A DNA stretch of 64,000 nucleotides from Halomontanus rarus (GTDB lineage Archaea; Halobacteriota; Halobacteria; Halobacteriales; Natrialbaceae), in NCBI RefSeq assembly GCF_017357405.1, contig NZ_CP071597.1, positions 3,410,001 to 3,474,000 of the forward strand. The letters run 5' to 3'. Positions 33,307-41,984 of this stretch are shown in pieces. The position numbers were made by a program, and so were the translations under genes. The first letter of the stretch is position 1; each line of letters begins with the position of its first letter. Below the pieces are notes generated by a model. It searched no databases. It saw only the letters and a program-made list of their open reading frames with translations, and was not told the origin of the DNA.

Positions 33307-34404
33307 TTACTCGGACTTCCGTTCGTCATCGTGACCACTGCGTGGTCGTCCGTCCCGACTGTCGTTCTTCTCGCGTTCGCGCTCGTGCTCACGAGTGCCA
33401 GTGCGAGTACGAGTTGACTCCCGGGCGATCCGCTCGAGTCGGCGGCGCTGCTCGCGGTGCAACGAGACGAGCATGTCCGAGAGGACGCCGAACATCAGGA
33501 GTTGGACACCCAGCAGGACGCCGGCCGCCGAAACCAGCGCCATGATTTCGTGGCCCTGGCTGTACCAGATCCACTGCGAGAGGACGTACGCCGCGACGGC
33601 CAGTCCCGACAGAATTCCGACGACGCCGAGACTGCCGAAGTAAAACAGCGGGTTGTTCGTCTTCGCTAGCGTGTACAGCGTCAGCAGGATCGTGCCACCG
33701 TCCCAGACCGGGTGGAGGTTCGTCTCCGAATCGTCCGGGCGCGCGCGATAACTGATCGGGACGACCGTCGTGTCGACGTCGTGTTTGACGCACTCGACGG
33801 CTAGCTCCGTCTCGATCGTAAAGCCGTCCGACGAGAGCGAGAGCCGACGGAACGACTCGGTCGTGAACGCTCGATATCCCGAGAGGATGTCGTCGTAATC
33901 GCTCCCGTGGATGAACCGGAACGCCCCGTTGATCATCCGATTGCCGAATCCGTTGAGCCGGCGCATGGCGTCGTCGTCCATGTCAGCGAAGCGATTCCCG
34001 ATGACGTGTTCGTAGCCCCTCGAGAGCGGCTCGAGCATCCGATCGGCGTCCGCGGGGTCGTAGGTGCCGTCGCCGTCGACCATGAGCACGTAGGGGACGT
34101 CGACGTACTCGAGGGCCTCGCGGACGGCCTGGCCCTTTCCCGACCCCGACTGGGTGAGCACGCGAGCGCCGTGGTCGCGGGCGACTTCGCGCGTGTCGTC
34201 GTCCGAGTCGCCGTCGACGACCAGAACGTTCGTGTAGTCGTAGTCGGCGAATCCGTCGACGACGTCGCCGATCGTCGCCGATTCGTTGAGCGTCGGTACG
34301 AGAATGCAAACCGAAGAGGGGGCGATCTCGCGGGTCTCGTCCTCGAGCGTGACCGCACCGTCGCCTCGGAGGAAGGAGGCCCCGCGAATCGCGTCGTCGT
34401 CCAT
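33307..34404 (-). CDS. aglJ: Dolichyl-phosphate hexose glycosyltransferase AglJ (GT2)
   Basis: This 365-residue GT2 enzyme has a catalytic domain with ILVPTLNESATIGDVV, LVVDGDSDDDT, MVDGDGTYDPADAD (DxD), VIGNRFADMDDDAM and DDILSGYRAFTTES. Two C-terminal membrane helices follow (~260-315). This order and the FGVLSDMLVSLHREQ ending are those of AglJ, which attaches the first hexose of the N-glycan to dolichyl phosphate in Haloferax volcanii. A basic low-complexity tail (~330-365) is extra. It is codirectional with aglM. Confidence 0.9.
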   Translation of the reverse strand: MDDDAIRGASFLRGDGAVTLEDETREIAPSSVCILVPTLNESATIGDVVDGFADYDYTNVLVVDGDSDDDTREVARDHGARVLTQSGSGKGQAVREALEYVDVPYVLMVDGDGTYDPADADRMLEPLSRGYEHVIGNRFADMDDDAMRRLNGFGNRMINGAFRFIHGSDYDDILSGYRAFTTESFRRLSLSSDGFTIETELAVECVKHDVDTTVVPISYRARPDDSETNLHPVWDGGTILLTLYTLAKTNNPLFYFGSLGVVGILSGLAVAAYVLSQWIWYSQGHEIMALVSAAGVLLGVQLLMFGVLSDMLVSLHREQRRRLERIARESTRTRTGTREHEREREKNDSRDGRPRSGHDDERKSE

Positions 34405-34528
34405 CGTCGAGGATATCGACGCCCACCGTGGAAAAGGCTACTGTTCGACTGTGACGGCCGCTATCAACCAGTGGCGACGCGCCACGTTCGATCATCGAGC
34501 GGAGCACTCGGGCCGTCCGCCCCGTCGC

Positions 34529-35830
34529 TCACCAGGTCAGTCCCTCGTACACCTCGAGTGCGTCCTCGTCCTCGTCGACGTCGATCCGCCGGCCGTCCAC
34601 GACGATTCGCCGGGCCATTCCGTCGAAGGAGAGATCGTCGAACGCCGGCCAGTCCGTCGCGACGACCGCCCCGTCGGCTCCCTCGAGGGCTCCCTCCGCG
34701 GAGTCGGCGTACTCGATCCCGAGATTGGGGTACGCCTCGCGAACGTTGTCGATCGCGACCGGGTCGTAGGCGACGACGTCGGCACCGCGCTCGCACAGGG
34801 AGTCGATTACCTCGAGCGCCCGCGACTTGCGGACGTCGTCGGTTCCCGGCTTGAACGAGAGGCCCAGCACCGCGATGCGGGCGCCCTCGAGCTCGACGTG
34901 GTCAGCGAGAAGGGAGACCAGCTGCCGGGGCTGTTTGTCGTTGACGCCGACGACGGCGTCCAGCAGTTCGGGCTCGTATCCCTGTTCTCGGGCGCCGGCG
35001 CGGATCGCGTTGACGTCCTTCGGGAAGCACGAACCGCCCCAGCCCAGTCCCGAGCGGAGGAACCGCTCGGAGATCCGATCGTCGAGGCCGACCGCCTCGA
35101 GCACCTCGTAGGCGTCGGCGCCGTAGGCCTTCGAGACGTTTCCGAGTTCGTTCACCAGCGAGACCTTCGCCGCGAGGAACGCGTTGTTGGCGTACTTGAT
35201 GAGTTCGGCTTCGCGGACGTCGGTCTCGACGAGGTGGGTGTCGGGGTTCTCGAGGATCGGCGCGTAGAGTTCGCGAAGCGTTTCGGCGGCGGCCTCGCTC
35301 GTCGTCCCGAGGACGAGCTTGTCCGGTTCGAGGAAGTCCTGCACTGCGGTGCTCATCCGGAGGAACTCCGGGTTCATGGCCAGCTCGAGGTCCTCGCCGA
35401 CGCGCTTGCCCGAGTGTTCCTCGACGATCGGTCCGACGACCTCTTCGGTGGTTCCGGGGAGGACCGTGCTCTTGACAACCACCAAATGGTCGCCGTCTTT
35501 GGCGGCGAGGGCGTCGCCCAGGGATTCCGACGCCGCGCGCATGATCGCGAGGTCGAGACTGCCGTCCTCGTTCTGTGGCGTCGGGAGACAGAGGAGGGTG
35601 ATATCGGTCTCGAGGACCGCGTCGTAGTCCGTCGTCGCGCGAAGGCGGGTGCCCGCGTGCTCGGCGATGCGCTCCTCGAGGCCGGCCTCGTGGATCGGGG
35701 CCTCGCCCGCGTTGATCGTTTCGACGATACCCTCGTCGATTTCGACGTTGACGACCTCGTGGCCGAGGTCCGCGAGACAGGCCGCGATGGTCGTTCCGAC
35801 GTAGCCGCTGCCGATGATGGAGACGTTCAT
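34529..35830 (-). CDS. aglM: UDP-glucose 6-dehydrogenase AglM
   Basis: The 433-residue protein has an N-terminal NAD motif IGSGYVGTTIAACLADLG, the catalytic cysteine in LGWGGSCFPKDVNAI, the TSEAAAETLRELYAPI segment, and a C-terminal UDP-binding domain (LGLSFKPGTDDVRKSRALEVI). It oxidises UDP-glucose to UDP-glucuronate, which the haloarchaeal N-glycan contains. Homologous to AglM of Haloferax. The start ATG at 35830 is at the conserved MNVSIIGSGY. Confidence 0.93.
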   Translation of the reverse strand: MNVSIIGSGYVGTTIAACLADLGHEVVNVEIDEGIVETINAGEAPIHEAGLEERIAEHAGTRLRATTDYDAVLETDITLLCLPTPQNEDGSLDLAIMRAASESLGDALAAKDGDHLVVVKSTVLPGTTEEVVGPIVEEHSGKRVGEDLELAMNPEFLRMSTAVQDFLEPDKLVLGTTSEAAAETLRELYAPILENPDTHLVETDVREAELIKYANNAFLAAKVSLVNELGNVSKAYGADAYEVLEAVGLDDRISERFLRSGLGWGGSCFPKDVNAIRAGAREQGYEPELLDAVVGVNDKQPRQLVSLLADHVELEGARIAVLGLSFKPGTDDVRKSRALEVIDSLCERGADVVAYDPVAIDNVREAYPNLGIEYADSAEGALEGADGAVVATDWPAFDDLSFDGMARRIVVDGRRIDVDEDEDALEVYEGLTW

Positions 35831-36204
35831 GCGTGCGAAGAGGACGCGTAGGTGTTAGATGGTTTTGGATTTTCGGATGGGTGGGAAGAAGCGGCAGGGA
35901 AGGGGGTCTTCGACTCGAGAAGCGTGCCGAACACCGATGCCGGCGCGACGGCCCCGACGGCAGCTCGCACGCTCGTCCAGTGAGGTGCTATGCAGCAACG
36001 CCGTCCCGTAACGCCGTCCAGCAACGTCGCTCCACAATACCGTCCCGAAACGCGCTCCCGAATCGTGCGGACGAACCGAAAACGCCGGGCGAATCCGCTC
36101 GAGAGTGTCGCCGATACGACTCGTCGAAACGGACCGACCTCGACCGAACCGGCGCCGGACCCGTCCATCGACACGGTCGCTTCGAACCGGGGACCGGAGC
36201 CCGA
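35831..36204. other. Intergenic region upstream of aglM
   Basis: I see no gene in these 374 bp. The plus-strand ORF from 35833 is basic and Ser/Arg-rich. There are several loosely repeated words (cgtcccgtaacgc, cgtccagcaacg). The aglM promoter should lie at its left end. Confidence 0.5.
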
Positions 36205-36342
36205 CTACTGATCCCGTTCGCGCCGTTCGCTGAGGTGTTCCCACACTTCGACGCACCCGCAGCCGTCGGCGACCTCCTCGAGGTGTTCGTCGTCGCGGTC
36301 GTCGTCGCGGTCGTCGTGATCCGTCGATTTCGTCTCGATCAT
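36205..36342 (-). CDS. Small acidic protein ending VWEHLSERRERDQ
   Basis: The 45-residue ORF starts MIETKSTDHDDRDDD and has the conserved-looking block HLEEVADGCGCVEVWEHLSE. I recall this LE-x-V-x-DG-x-GC-x-E-x-WEH-x-SE pattern from many short haloarchaeal proteins of unknown function. Starts at 36369 or 36381 are also possible; the palindrome at 36344-36360 would then be inside the coding region. The two adjacent Cys (GCGC) could bind metal or be redox-active. Confidence 0.6.
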   Translation of the reverse strand: MIETKSTDHDDRDDDRDDEHLEEVADGCGCVEVWEHLSERRERDQ

Positions 36343-36343
36343 A

Positions 36344-36360
36344 TACTCAGGTTCTGAGTA
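36344..36360. promoter_or_regulatory. TrmB-consensus palindrome, site A
   Basis: TACTCA-GGTTC-TGAGTA is a perfect inverted repeat that matches the published Halobacterium TrmB recognition pattern TACT-N7/8-GAGTA. It lies directly upstream of the small acidic gene at 36205-36342. Flanking bases (TA before, AC after) are shared with site B, which is 305 bp away. Confidence 0.75.
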
Positions 36361-36381
36361 ACTGTACATGGAACTCGACAT

Positions 36382-36668
36382 TAAACGTTGTGGGTGGCCC
36401 GGTCGGGCGTCGACCGAACTCCCAAATTGGTGGTGACCAGCGAGTAGAATCGGATACGGGACGGATTTCGATTCCCGAGGAGCCGACCGAAAACGACAGC
36501 CTCGATTTCTGTCTCGAACTCGATTATGTCTACTGATCGTGGGATAGAACAGACGATTGTATTCGCTCCGCTGTGACTGTGACAAAATCTCGGTGAACGC
36601 CGAATCTGGCAGTATCCGTACAGGGAAACCTTTTTCACCGCGGTCGTATACTCACAATCTGAGTAACT
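36382..36668. other. Intergenic region with promoter of the sugar-nucleotide operon
   Basis: These 287 bp lie between the small acidic gene and the SqdB-like gene. They contain no convincing ORF. An A/T-rich element (gggaaaccttttt) sits at 36624-36635 and TrmB-type site B at the right end. Confidence 0.55.
36649..36665. promoter_or_regulatory. TrmB-consensus palindrome, site B
   Basis: TACTCA-CAATC-TGAGTA ends three bases before the ATG at 36669. It is the same palindrome and spacing as site A. It covers the expected transcription start of a leaderless gene, a position at which binding should repress. Confidence 0.8.
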
Positions 36669-37844
36669 ATGTCAGTTATCGTTACGGGTGCGGACGGATA
36701 TCTCGGGTGGCCGACCGCGTTGCGGATCGGATCGCGAACGGACGAACGCGTCGTTCTCGTGGACAACTTCGCACGACGGGAGTGGGTCGAATCGATCGGG
36801 TCGACGAGTGCGGTTCCGATCGCGTCGATCGACGACCGAATCGCGCGTGCGAGCGACGAACTCGGCGTGGAGAACCTCTCGCTCGTCGAAGGGGACCTGA
36901 CCGACAGGGCCTTCGTCGACCGGCTGCTCTCGGTCCACGAACCCGAGACGATCATCCACACCGCCGCACAACCCTCCGCCCCATACTCGCAGATCAACGG
37001 CGAGCGGGCGAACTACACCCAGCACAACAACCTGCAGGCGACCCGGAACCTCCTGTGGGGCCTCCACGAGGGCGGGCTCGAGGACACTCACTTCGTCGAG
37101 ACGACGACGACCGGCGTCTACGGCGCTCCCGAGTTCCCGATCCCCGAAGGCGGGGCCACCATGGAGAATCAGGGGGAGCGAGACGACGTCCCGTTCCCCG
37201 CGATGGCCGGCAGTTGGTACCACCTCACGAAATCCCACGACGCCGCGAACATGCGACTGGCGCACAAACAGTTCGGCATCCCGATCTCGGACGTGCGAAC
37301 CGCCATCGTCTACGGGACCGAGACCGACGAGACGGCGGCCGACCCGCGGCTCGCGACGCGGTTCGACTTCGACTACTACTTCGGCGTCGTCGTCCACCGC
37401 TTCTGCGCGCAGGCCGTCGCCGGCTACCCCATGACCGTCTACGGCCGTGGCGAACAGCGCAAGCCGTTCGTCGCGCTCGAGGACGCCGTCGAGGGGCTGG
37501 CCCGACTCGCTATCAATGGACCGAACGCCCGTCCCGACGACCACGTCGTCTACAACCAGGTGACGCGAGCGATCAGCATCGTCGAGATCGCCGAGACGAT
37601 CGCCGACGTCGCGGGCGAGTTCGGTCTCGACGTCGAGGTTGAACACTTCGAGAACCCCCGCGAGGAGGACGAGACGCACAAGATGGAGATCGAAAACGAC
37701 CGGTACGACGACCTGATCGGCGGCCAGTCGACGACCTTCGAGGAGGGCGTCCGCCAGATACTCGGCACACTCGTCGACCACGAGGAGACGGTCACGACCC
37801 ACGAGGACCGGTTCCTCCCCGGCGTTCTGACCGACGGTGAGTGA
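36669..37844 (+). CDS. UDP-sulfoquinovose synthase-like SDR enzyme
   Basis: The 391-residue NAD-dependent short-chain epimerase/dehydratase starts MSVIVTGADGYLGWPTAL. It has the blocks particular to SQD1/SqdB: HTAAQPSAPYSQIN, YTQHNNLQATRNLL, ETTTTGVYGAPEFPIPEG, FPAMAGSWYHLTKSHDAANM (catalytic YxxxK), TAIVYGTETDE, FDYYFGVVVHRFCAQAVAGYPMTVYG. SQD1 adds sulfite to UDP-glucose to form UDP-sulfoquinovose; Sulfolobus Agl3 makes the sugar for an S-layer glycan. A related reaction is therefore likely here. It is followed by two more SDR genes with overlapping ends and preceded by a TrmB-type site. Confidence 0.82.
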   Translation: MSVIVTGADGYLGWPTALRIGSRTDERVVLVDNFARREWVESIGSTSAVPIASIDDRIARASDELGVENLSLVEGDLTDRAFVDRLLSVHEPETIIHTAAQPSAPYSQINGERANYTQHNNLQATRNLLWGLHEGGLEDTHFVETTTTGVYGAPEFPIPEGGATMENQGERDDVPFPAMAGSWYHLTKSHDAANMRLAHKQFGIPISDVRTAIVYGTETDETAADPRLATRFDFDYYFGVVVHRFCAQAVAGYPMTVYGRGEQRKPFVALEDAVEGLARLAINGPNARPDDHVVYNQVTRAISIVEIAETIADVAGEFGLDVEVEHFENPREEDETHKMEIENDRYDDLIGGQSTTFEEGVRQILGTLVDHEETVTTHEDRFLPGVLTDGE

Positions 37845-37845
37845 G

Positions 37846-38799
37846 ATGCGGGTCCTCGTCACCGGCGGGTGTGGCTACATCGGCAGCGCACTCGTCCCGA
37901 CCCTGCTGGCCGACGAGCGCGTCGACGACGTCGTCGTCCTCGACTCGCTGGCGTCCGGGTCGCCGGCGACCCTCTCCGGGTGCATCGACGAGACGCTCTC
38001 CTTCCGACGCGGCGACGTCCGCGAGTACGGCGACGTCGAGAGCGCGATGCGCGACGTCGACAGCGTGATCCACCTCGCGGCGATCACCGGCGCGGATACG
38101 ACCCACGACCGGCGGGCCGAGACGTTCGCCGTCAACCGCGACGGAACCGAGAACGTCCTCACCGCCGCCGGAAAGCTCGGCGTCGAGACGGTCGTGTTCG
38201 CCTCCTCGTGTAACAACTACGGTCGAGCGGCCAGCACCGACATCGACGAAACGACCGAGCAGGACCCGCTCAACCCCTACGCCGAATCGAAAGTCGAATC
38301 CGAGCAACTGCTCTTCGACGCGATCGACGAATACGAGCTCGAGGGAACGGCGTTGCGCATGAGCACGAACTACGGCTGGTCGCCGGGCGTTCGATTCAAC
38401 CTCGTCGTGAACCACTTCGTCTTCCGCGGGCTGACGAACCGACCGCTGACCGTCTACGGCAACGGCGAGAACTGGCGACCGTTCATCCACGTCGAGGACG
38501 CCGCCCGGGCCTACGCGGACGCCGCGCTCCGACCCGAGGCGTGGTCGAAACCGGTGTACAACGTCGGCTCGAACGAGGAGAACTACCGGATCGCCGAAAT
38601 CGCCGAAATCGTCCGCGACGAACTCGGCTCCGACCTCGAGATCACCTATCTCGAGGACGAACACCCCGGTCCGTCCTACCACGTGAACTTCGATCGGCTG
38701 TCCGAGACCGGCTTCGAACCCGAGTGGACCCTCCGCGAGGGCGTCCGCGACATCGCGGATCGACTGGCTCACGGGAACCCGGAGGTGCTCGAGGCGTGA
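37846..38799 (+). CDS. NAD-dependent sugar epimerase/dehydratase
   Basis: This 317-residue extended SDR enzyme has MRVLVTGGCGYIGSALVP, HLAAITGADTTHDRRAE, SSCNNYGRA and the catalytic YAESK, followed by RMSTNYGWSPGVRFNLVVN and YGNGENWRPFIHVEDAARAY. It belongs with UDP-sugar 4-epimerases and dehydratases acting on nucleotide sugars; the exact sugar is not determined. The ATG at 37846 is 1 nt behind the previous stop (TGAGATG); a GTG at 37837 would overlap it. Confidence 0.85.
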   Translation: MRVLVTGGCGYIGSALVPTLLADERVDDVVVLDSLASGSPATLSGCIDETLSFRRGDVREYGDVESAMRDVDSVIHLAAITGADTTHDRRAETFAVNRDGTENVLTAAGKLGVETVVFASSCNNYGRAASTDIDETTEQDPLNPYAESKVESEQLLFDAIDEYELEGTALRMSTNYGWSPGVRFNLVVNHFVFRGLTNRPLTVYGNGENWRPFIHVEDAARAYADAALRPEAWSKPVYNVGSNEENYRIAEIAEIVRDELGSDLEITYLEDEHPGPSYHVNFDRLSETGFEPEWTLREGVRDIADRLAHGNPEVLEA

Positions 38800-39797
38800 G
38801 CGACCGACGCGTCCCCGACGGCGGCGAGGTCGAGTCACCGACGGTCGCCATCACCGGCGCCGCCGGGTACATCGGCAGCCGCGTCGTCGACCGGTTGCTG
38901 GAGATCCACCCCGACTGGACGATCACCGCCCTCGACAACATGTACCGCGGGCAGGTCGACTCGATCGGCGACGTCGACGTCGACCACGTCGACATCCGGA
39001 ACCGCCGGCGACTCGAGGACGCGCTCGAGGGGGCGGACGTCGTCCTCCACCTCGCGGCGGTGAGCGGAGTCGACGACTGCGAGGACAACGCGGACCTCGC
39101 CTACGAGGTGAACGTCACCGGCACGAACAACGTCGCCTGGTTCTGTCGCCGGACGGGTGCCGCACTCGTCTTCCCGTTCAGCATGGCCGTCCTCGGCGAT
39201 CCGGAGACGTTCCCGATCACCGCGGACCTGCCGCGGGGTCCGATGAACTGGTACGGTCGGACGAAACTCCTCGGCGAACGGGCGATCGAGTCGTTCGCGG
39301 AGGGGGCGTTCCCCGCGTACATGTTCATGAAGTCGAACCTCTACGGCGACCACGTCGTCGGCGAAACGGTGGTGAGCAAGCCGACCGTCACCAACTTCTT
39401 CGCCGATCGCGCCGTCGCCGGCGAGGAACTGACGGTCTACGAACCGGGAACGCAGTCCCGCAACTTCGTCCACGTCAAAGACATCGCGATGGCCTACGTT
39501 CGCGGCACCGAACGACTGCTCGACGCCCTCGAGCGCGGCGACACGGGGACCGAGACGTACGAGATTGCGGGTGAGGAGGATCCGTCCGTGATGTCGGTCG
39601 CCGAGACCGTTCGAGAACTGGCCCGCGAGGAACTCGGCGTCGACGTCGACGTGACGCTCGTCGAGAACCCGCGCGGGAACGAGACGCTGGTCGAGGACTT
39701 CACCGTCGATATCTCGAAGGCGCGGACGGAACTCGACTGGGAACCCCGCCACACGGTCGCGGAGTCGGTCAGGGAATTGCTCCGTCGGCGAGCCTGA
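38796..39797 (+). CDS. NAD-dependent sugar epimerase/dehydratase
   Basis: The 333-residue protein uses a GTG start (38796) that overlaps the preceding TGA. After a 14-residue acidic lead comes TVAITGAAGYIGSRVVDRLL, then HLAAVSGVDDCEDN, FPFSMAVLGD and WYGRTKLLGE (YxxxK), and YEPGTQSRNFVHVKDIAMAY. It is an extended SDR enzyme for nucleotide sugars, paralogous to its two neighbours. Overlaps among the three genes show one translationally coupled operon for a special sugar. Confidence 0.85.
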   Translation: MSDRRVPDGGEVESPTVAITGAAGYIGSRVVDRLLEIHPDWTITALDNMYRGQVDSIGDVDVDHVDIRNRRRLEDALEGADVVLHLAAVSGVDDCEDNADLAYEVNVTGTNNVAWFCRRTGAALVFPFSMAVLGDPETFPITADLPRGPMNWYGRTKLLGERAIESFAEGAFPAYMFMKSNLYGDHVVGETVVSKPTVTNFFADRAVAGEELTVYEPGTQSRNFVHVKDIAMAYVRGTERLLDALERGDTGTETYEIAGEEDPSVMSVAETVRELAREELGVDVDVTLVENPRGNETLVEDFTVDISKARTELDWEPRHTVAESVRELLRRRA

Positions 39798-39927
39798 TCG
39801 TCTCCCGTCGTCTCTGTTTCTGTTTCTATCTCTATCTGCTCCGTTCGATCCGCACCCACCGTCGCGAATCGAGTGCATAACCGCCGACCGAGTGGCTTTA
39901 CAGTCTCCGCACACCAATTGGGAACCG

Positions 39928-40782
39928 ATGGGCACGCGAACCGGATCGACGGACCTCCTTCAGCAACTCGAGCTCAGAGAGTACGAGGCGACGGCGCTCG
40001 CGTTTCTATTGAGCGCCGGACGGACGACCGCGCCGGACATCTCGGCGGCGACCGACATCCCGAAAGCGCGCGTGTACGGCGTTCTCGACTCGCTGGCCGA
40101 CGACGGCTTCGTCAAGGTGATCCCCGGCCGACCGAAACACTACCAGCCCAAATCGCCCGAGGAAATTCTAGCGCGTGCGAAGGAGAACCAGCGACAGGAG
40201 TTCGAAGACTACTGCAGCGAGATCGAGGCCCTCCGAACGGAGTTTCTCGAGGAGTTCGGCCCGCTGTACGAACACGCCGACGAGGACGTCTCCCCGACTG
40301 CCGAACTGTTCCACGTCGTCGATGTCGGCGACCCGAGCGAGACGGAGACCCGACAGCTGTACCAGGTCGCAGACGAGTCGGTGTACGTGATCACGAACAG
40401 CTTCGCGTACTTCGACGGGGTCGAACCCGCCGTCTCCGGCGCGCTCGAGGACGGACTCGACGTCTCGGTGCTCTTTCTCGACCCGCGCAATCTGCCCGCG
40501 GAGAAGGCGGCGACGCAGGCCGACATCGTCGAATCACTCTCGAAGACGTATCCGGCGATCGACTACCGGTTCAGCGAGGAGGTCCTCCCCTGGCGCGGGA
40601 CGTTCGTCGATCCGAGCATGGACTACGACTCCGGGAAGGCCATCTTTCTGGTCGAAGAGACCGACGTGCCGAACCACCGCCGGCAGGCCGCGATCACCGA
40701 GAACGGCTCGTTCGTCGCCGGCATGAAACGGTACTTCGATCTGATCTGGGAGTACGAGAGTCTCGAGGAGCGACGATTGTAG
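39928..40782 (+). CDS. TrmB-family transcription regulator
   Basis: The 284-residue protein has an N-terminal winged helix-turn-helix of TrmB type (LLQQLELREYEATALAFLL, DIPKARVYGVLDSLADDGFVKVIPGRPKHYQP). A short coiled-coil follows (EEILARAKENQRQEFEDYC), then a C-terminal ligand-binding domain (VYVITNSFAYFDGVEPA, VSVLFLDPRNLP). TrmB proteins sense sugars and bind palindromic sites. It is the fourth gene behind the TrmB-type site B. A T-rich element (gctttacag) ~28 bp before the ATG at 39928 suggests it also has its own promoter. Confidence 0.88.
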   Translation: MGTRTGSTDLLQQLELREYEATALAFLLSAGRTTAPDISAATDIPKARVYGVLDSLADDGFVKVIPGRPKHYQPKSPEEILARAKENQRQEFEDYCSEIEALRTEFLEEFGPLYEHADEDVSPTAELFHVVDVGDPSETETRQLYQVADESVYVITNSFAYFDGVEPAVSGALEDGLDVSVLFLDPRNLPAEKAATQADIVESLSKTYPAIDYRFSEEVLPWRGTFVDPSMDYDSGKAIFLVEETDVPNHRRQAAITENGSFVAGMKRYFDLIWEYESLEERRL

Positions 40783-41148
40783 CACTTCGATACCAAACCA
40801 AATTTGAGGCATAGAGATGTCAGTTTAATATAATTAATTGAGATCAACATCATATATAATATATAAATTAATTACATAAAACGCGAATAATCACTGAGCG
40901 TTAACATACATCCACCTGCACGGCAACCGTTCGATCATGGTGTTTCTCCTTCCAATTGAAACTATAGCAGCTTCCACTCAACCCGGAGATACTCTCAATC
41001 TTGGTAACTATTGAGTTTCTAAAGCAAGGAGTTGTTGTGCGGCCATTAACATTAAGCACTCTGCTCCCTCACATACCATAAATAATCATTAGAAGGATAA
41101 TGAGTAACGAATCGAAGTGGAAAATATTATTGAGAGAAGATACACAAA
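40783..41148. other. AT-rich intergenic region
   Basis: This 366-bp stretch is strikingly AT-rich (for example the run of ataattaatt/atatataatatata words at 40825-40880), in sharp contrast to the flanking GC-rich genes. No ORF with halophile composition is present. Its right end carries the promoter of the FkbM gene (aaaatatta about 25 bp before 41149). It looks like a recombination or insertion boundary. Confidence 0.7.
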
Positions 41149-41955
41149 ATGACCTTTGTAGACTGGGCTAGGTTTTCTGTAGACGAAATACGGAGTGAAG
41201 GTATCGATGGAGCGCGAACAGCAGCCATTGAGTTTTATTTTGGCGCTCGAGATAAATTAAGTTTTTTACATAAATTCGCTAACAACGTTAAAACGATACG
41301 TGTGAACGAGACGACTGCTCAACTCCGAAATGATACAGAGACGGAGTTCACTCACTTTAGAAATTTCCATAATGAGCGACATATTGTTGAGGACATTCTC
41401 CAGAGCGTCGAGCCGACGGACACATTCTGGGATGTCGGTGGAAACATTGGAACGTACGCCTGCTTAGTTGGACAACTCGTCGATGAAATAGTCGTATTTG
41501 AACCGTTTCCAGAAAATGCTGCCAAAATACGTCGGAACCTTGAGTTGAACGGACTGCCACCTGACGCGGTTCGAGAAGTGGCACTCACCGACCGTATTGG
41601 GACAGAAACGTTCTACGTGGATCCGCGGGCAGAAGCCGGTGCAGGTCAGGGATCAATCGTCCCGAAGGACGAGAAAACGACGATGAACGTCGAATGCACC
41701 ACTGGAGAAGAAATGGTGACAAACGGTGCTGTTGCACCTGATGTAATGAAGATCGACGTCGAAGGGGCAGAGTTGGACGTTCTGACTGGAATGGAAGACA
41801 TTCTCTCATGTGGAGACTGCCAACTTGTATACTGCGAGATTCACGACACCGATTGGTGTAATGTCCAGAACCTTTTAGAGCGTCACGGCTTCTCCGTCGC
41901 GGTAATCCATGAGAGTACAACACAAGCATTTCTTCGAGCTCATCGGTCGTTCTGA
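41149..41955 (+). CDS. FkbM-family methyltransferase
   Basis: The 268-residue protein has a SAM-binding FWDVGGNIGTYACLVGQ, VVFEPFPENAAKIRRNLELNG, and the late motif MKIDVEGAELDVLTGMEDIL of the FkbM group. These methylate hydroxyls, often of sugars, so a role in glycan modification fits the neighbourhood. The base composition and less acidic protein differ from neighbours and suggest recent transfer. The start ATG has a TATA box at the leaderless distance. It is convergent with the GT4 gene (41985). Confidence 0.88.
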   Translation: MTFVDWARFSVDEIRSEGIDGARTAAIEFYFGARDKLSFLHKFANNVKTIRVNETTAQLRNDTETEFTHFRNFHNERHIVEDILQSVEPTDTFWDVGGNIGTYACLVGQLVDEIVVFEPFPENAAKIRRNLELNGLPPDAVREVALTDRIGTETFYVDPRAEAGAGQGSIVPKDEKTTMNVECTTGEEMVTNGAVAPDVMKIDVEGAELDVLTGMEDILSCGDCQLVYCEIHDTDWCNVQNLLERHGFSVAVIHESTTQAFLRAHRSF

Positions 41956-41984
41956 TCCGTATCTGAACACCATTCCGCTTACGA

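Noticed and set aside
36368..36439. Plus-strand mini-ORF (MELDIKRCGWPG...) right behind TrmB-type site A
   Set aside because: The layout resembles site B plus start codon, but the 23-codon peptide has no conserved look. I could not separate it from chance.
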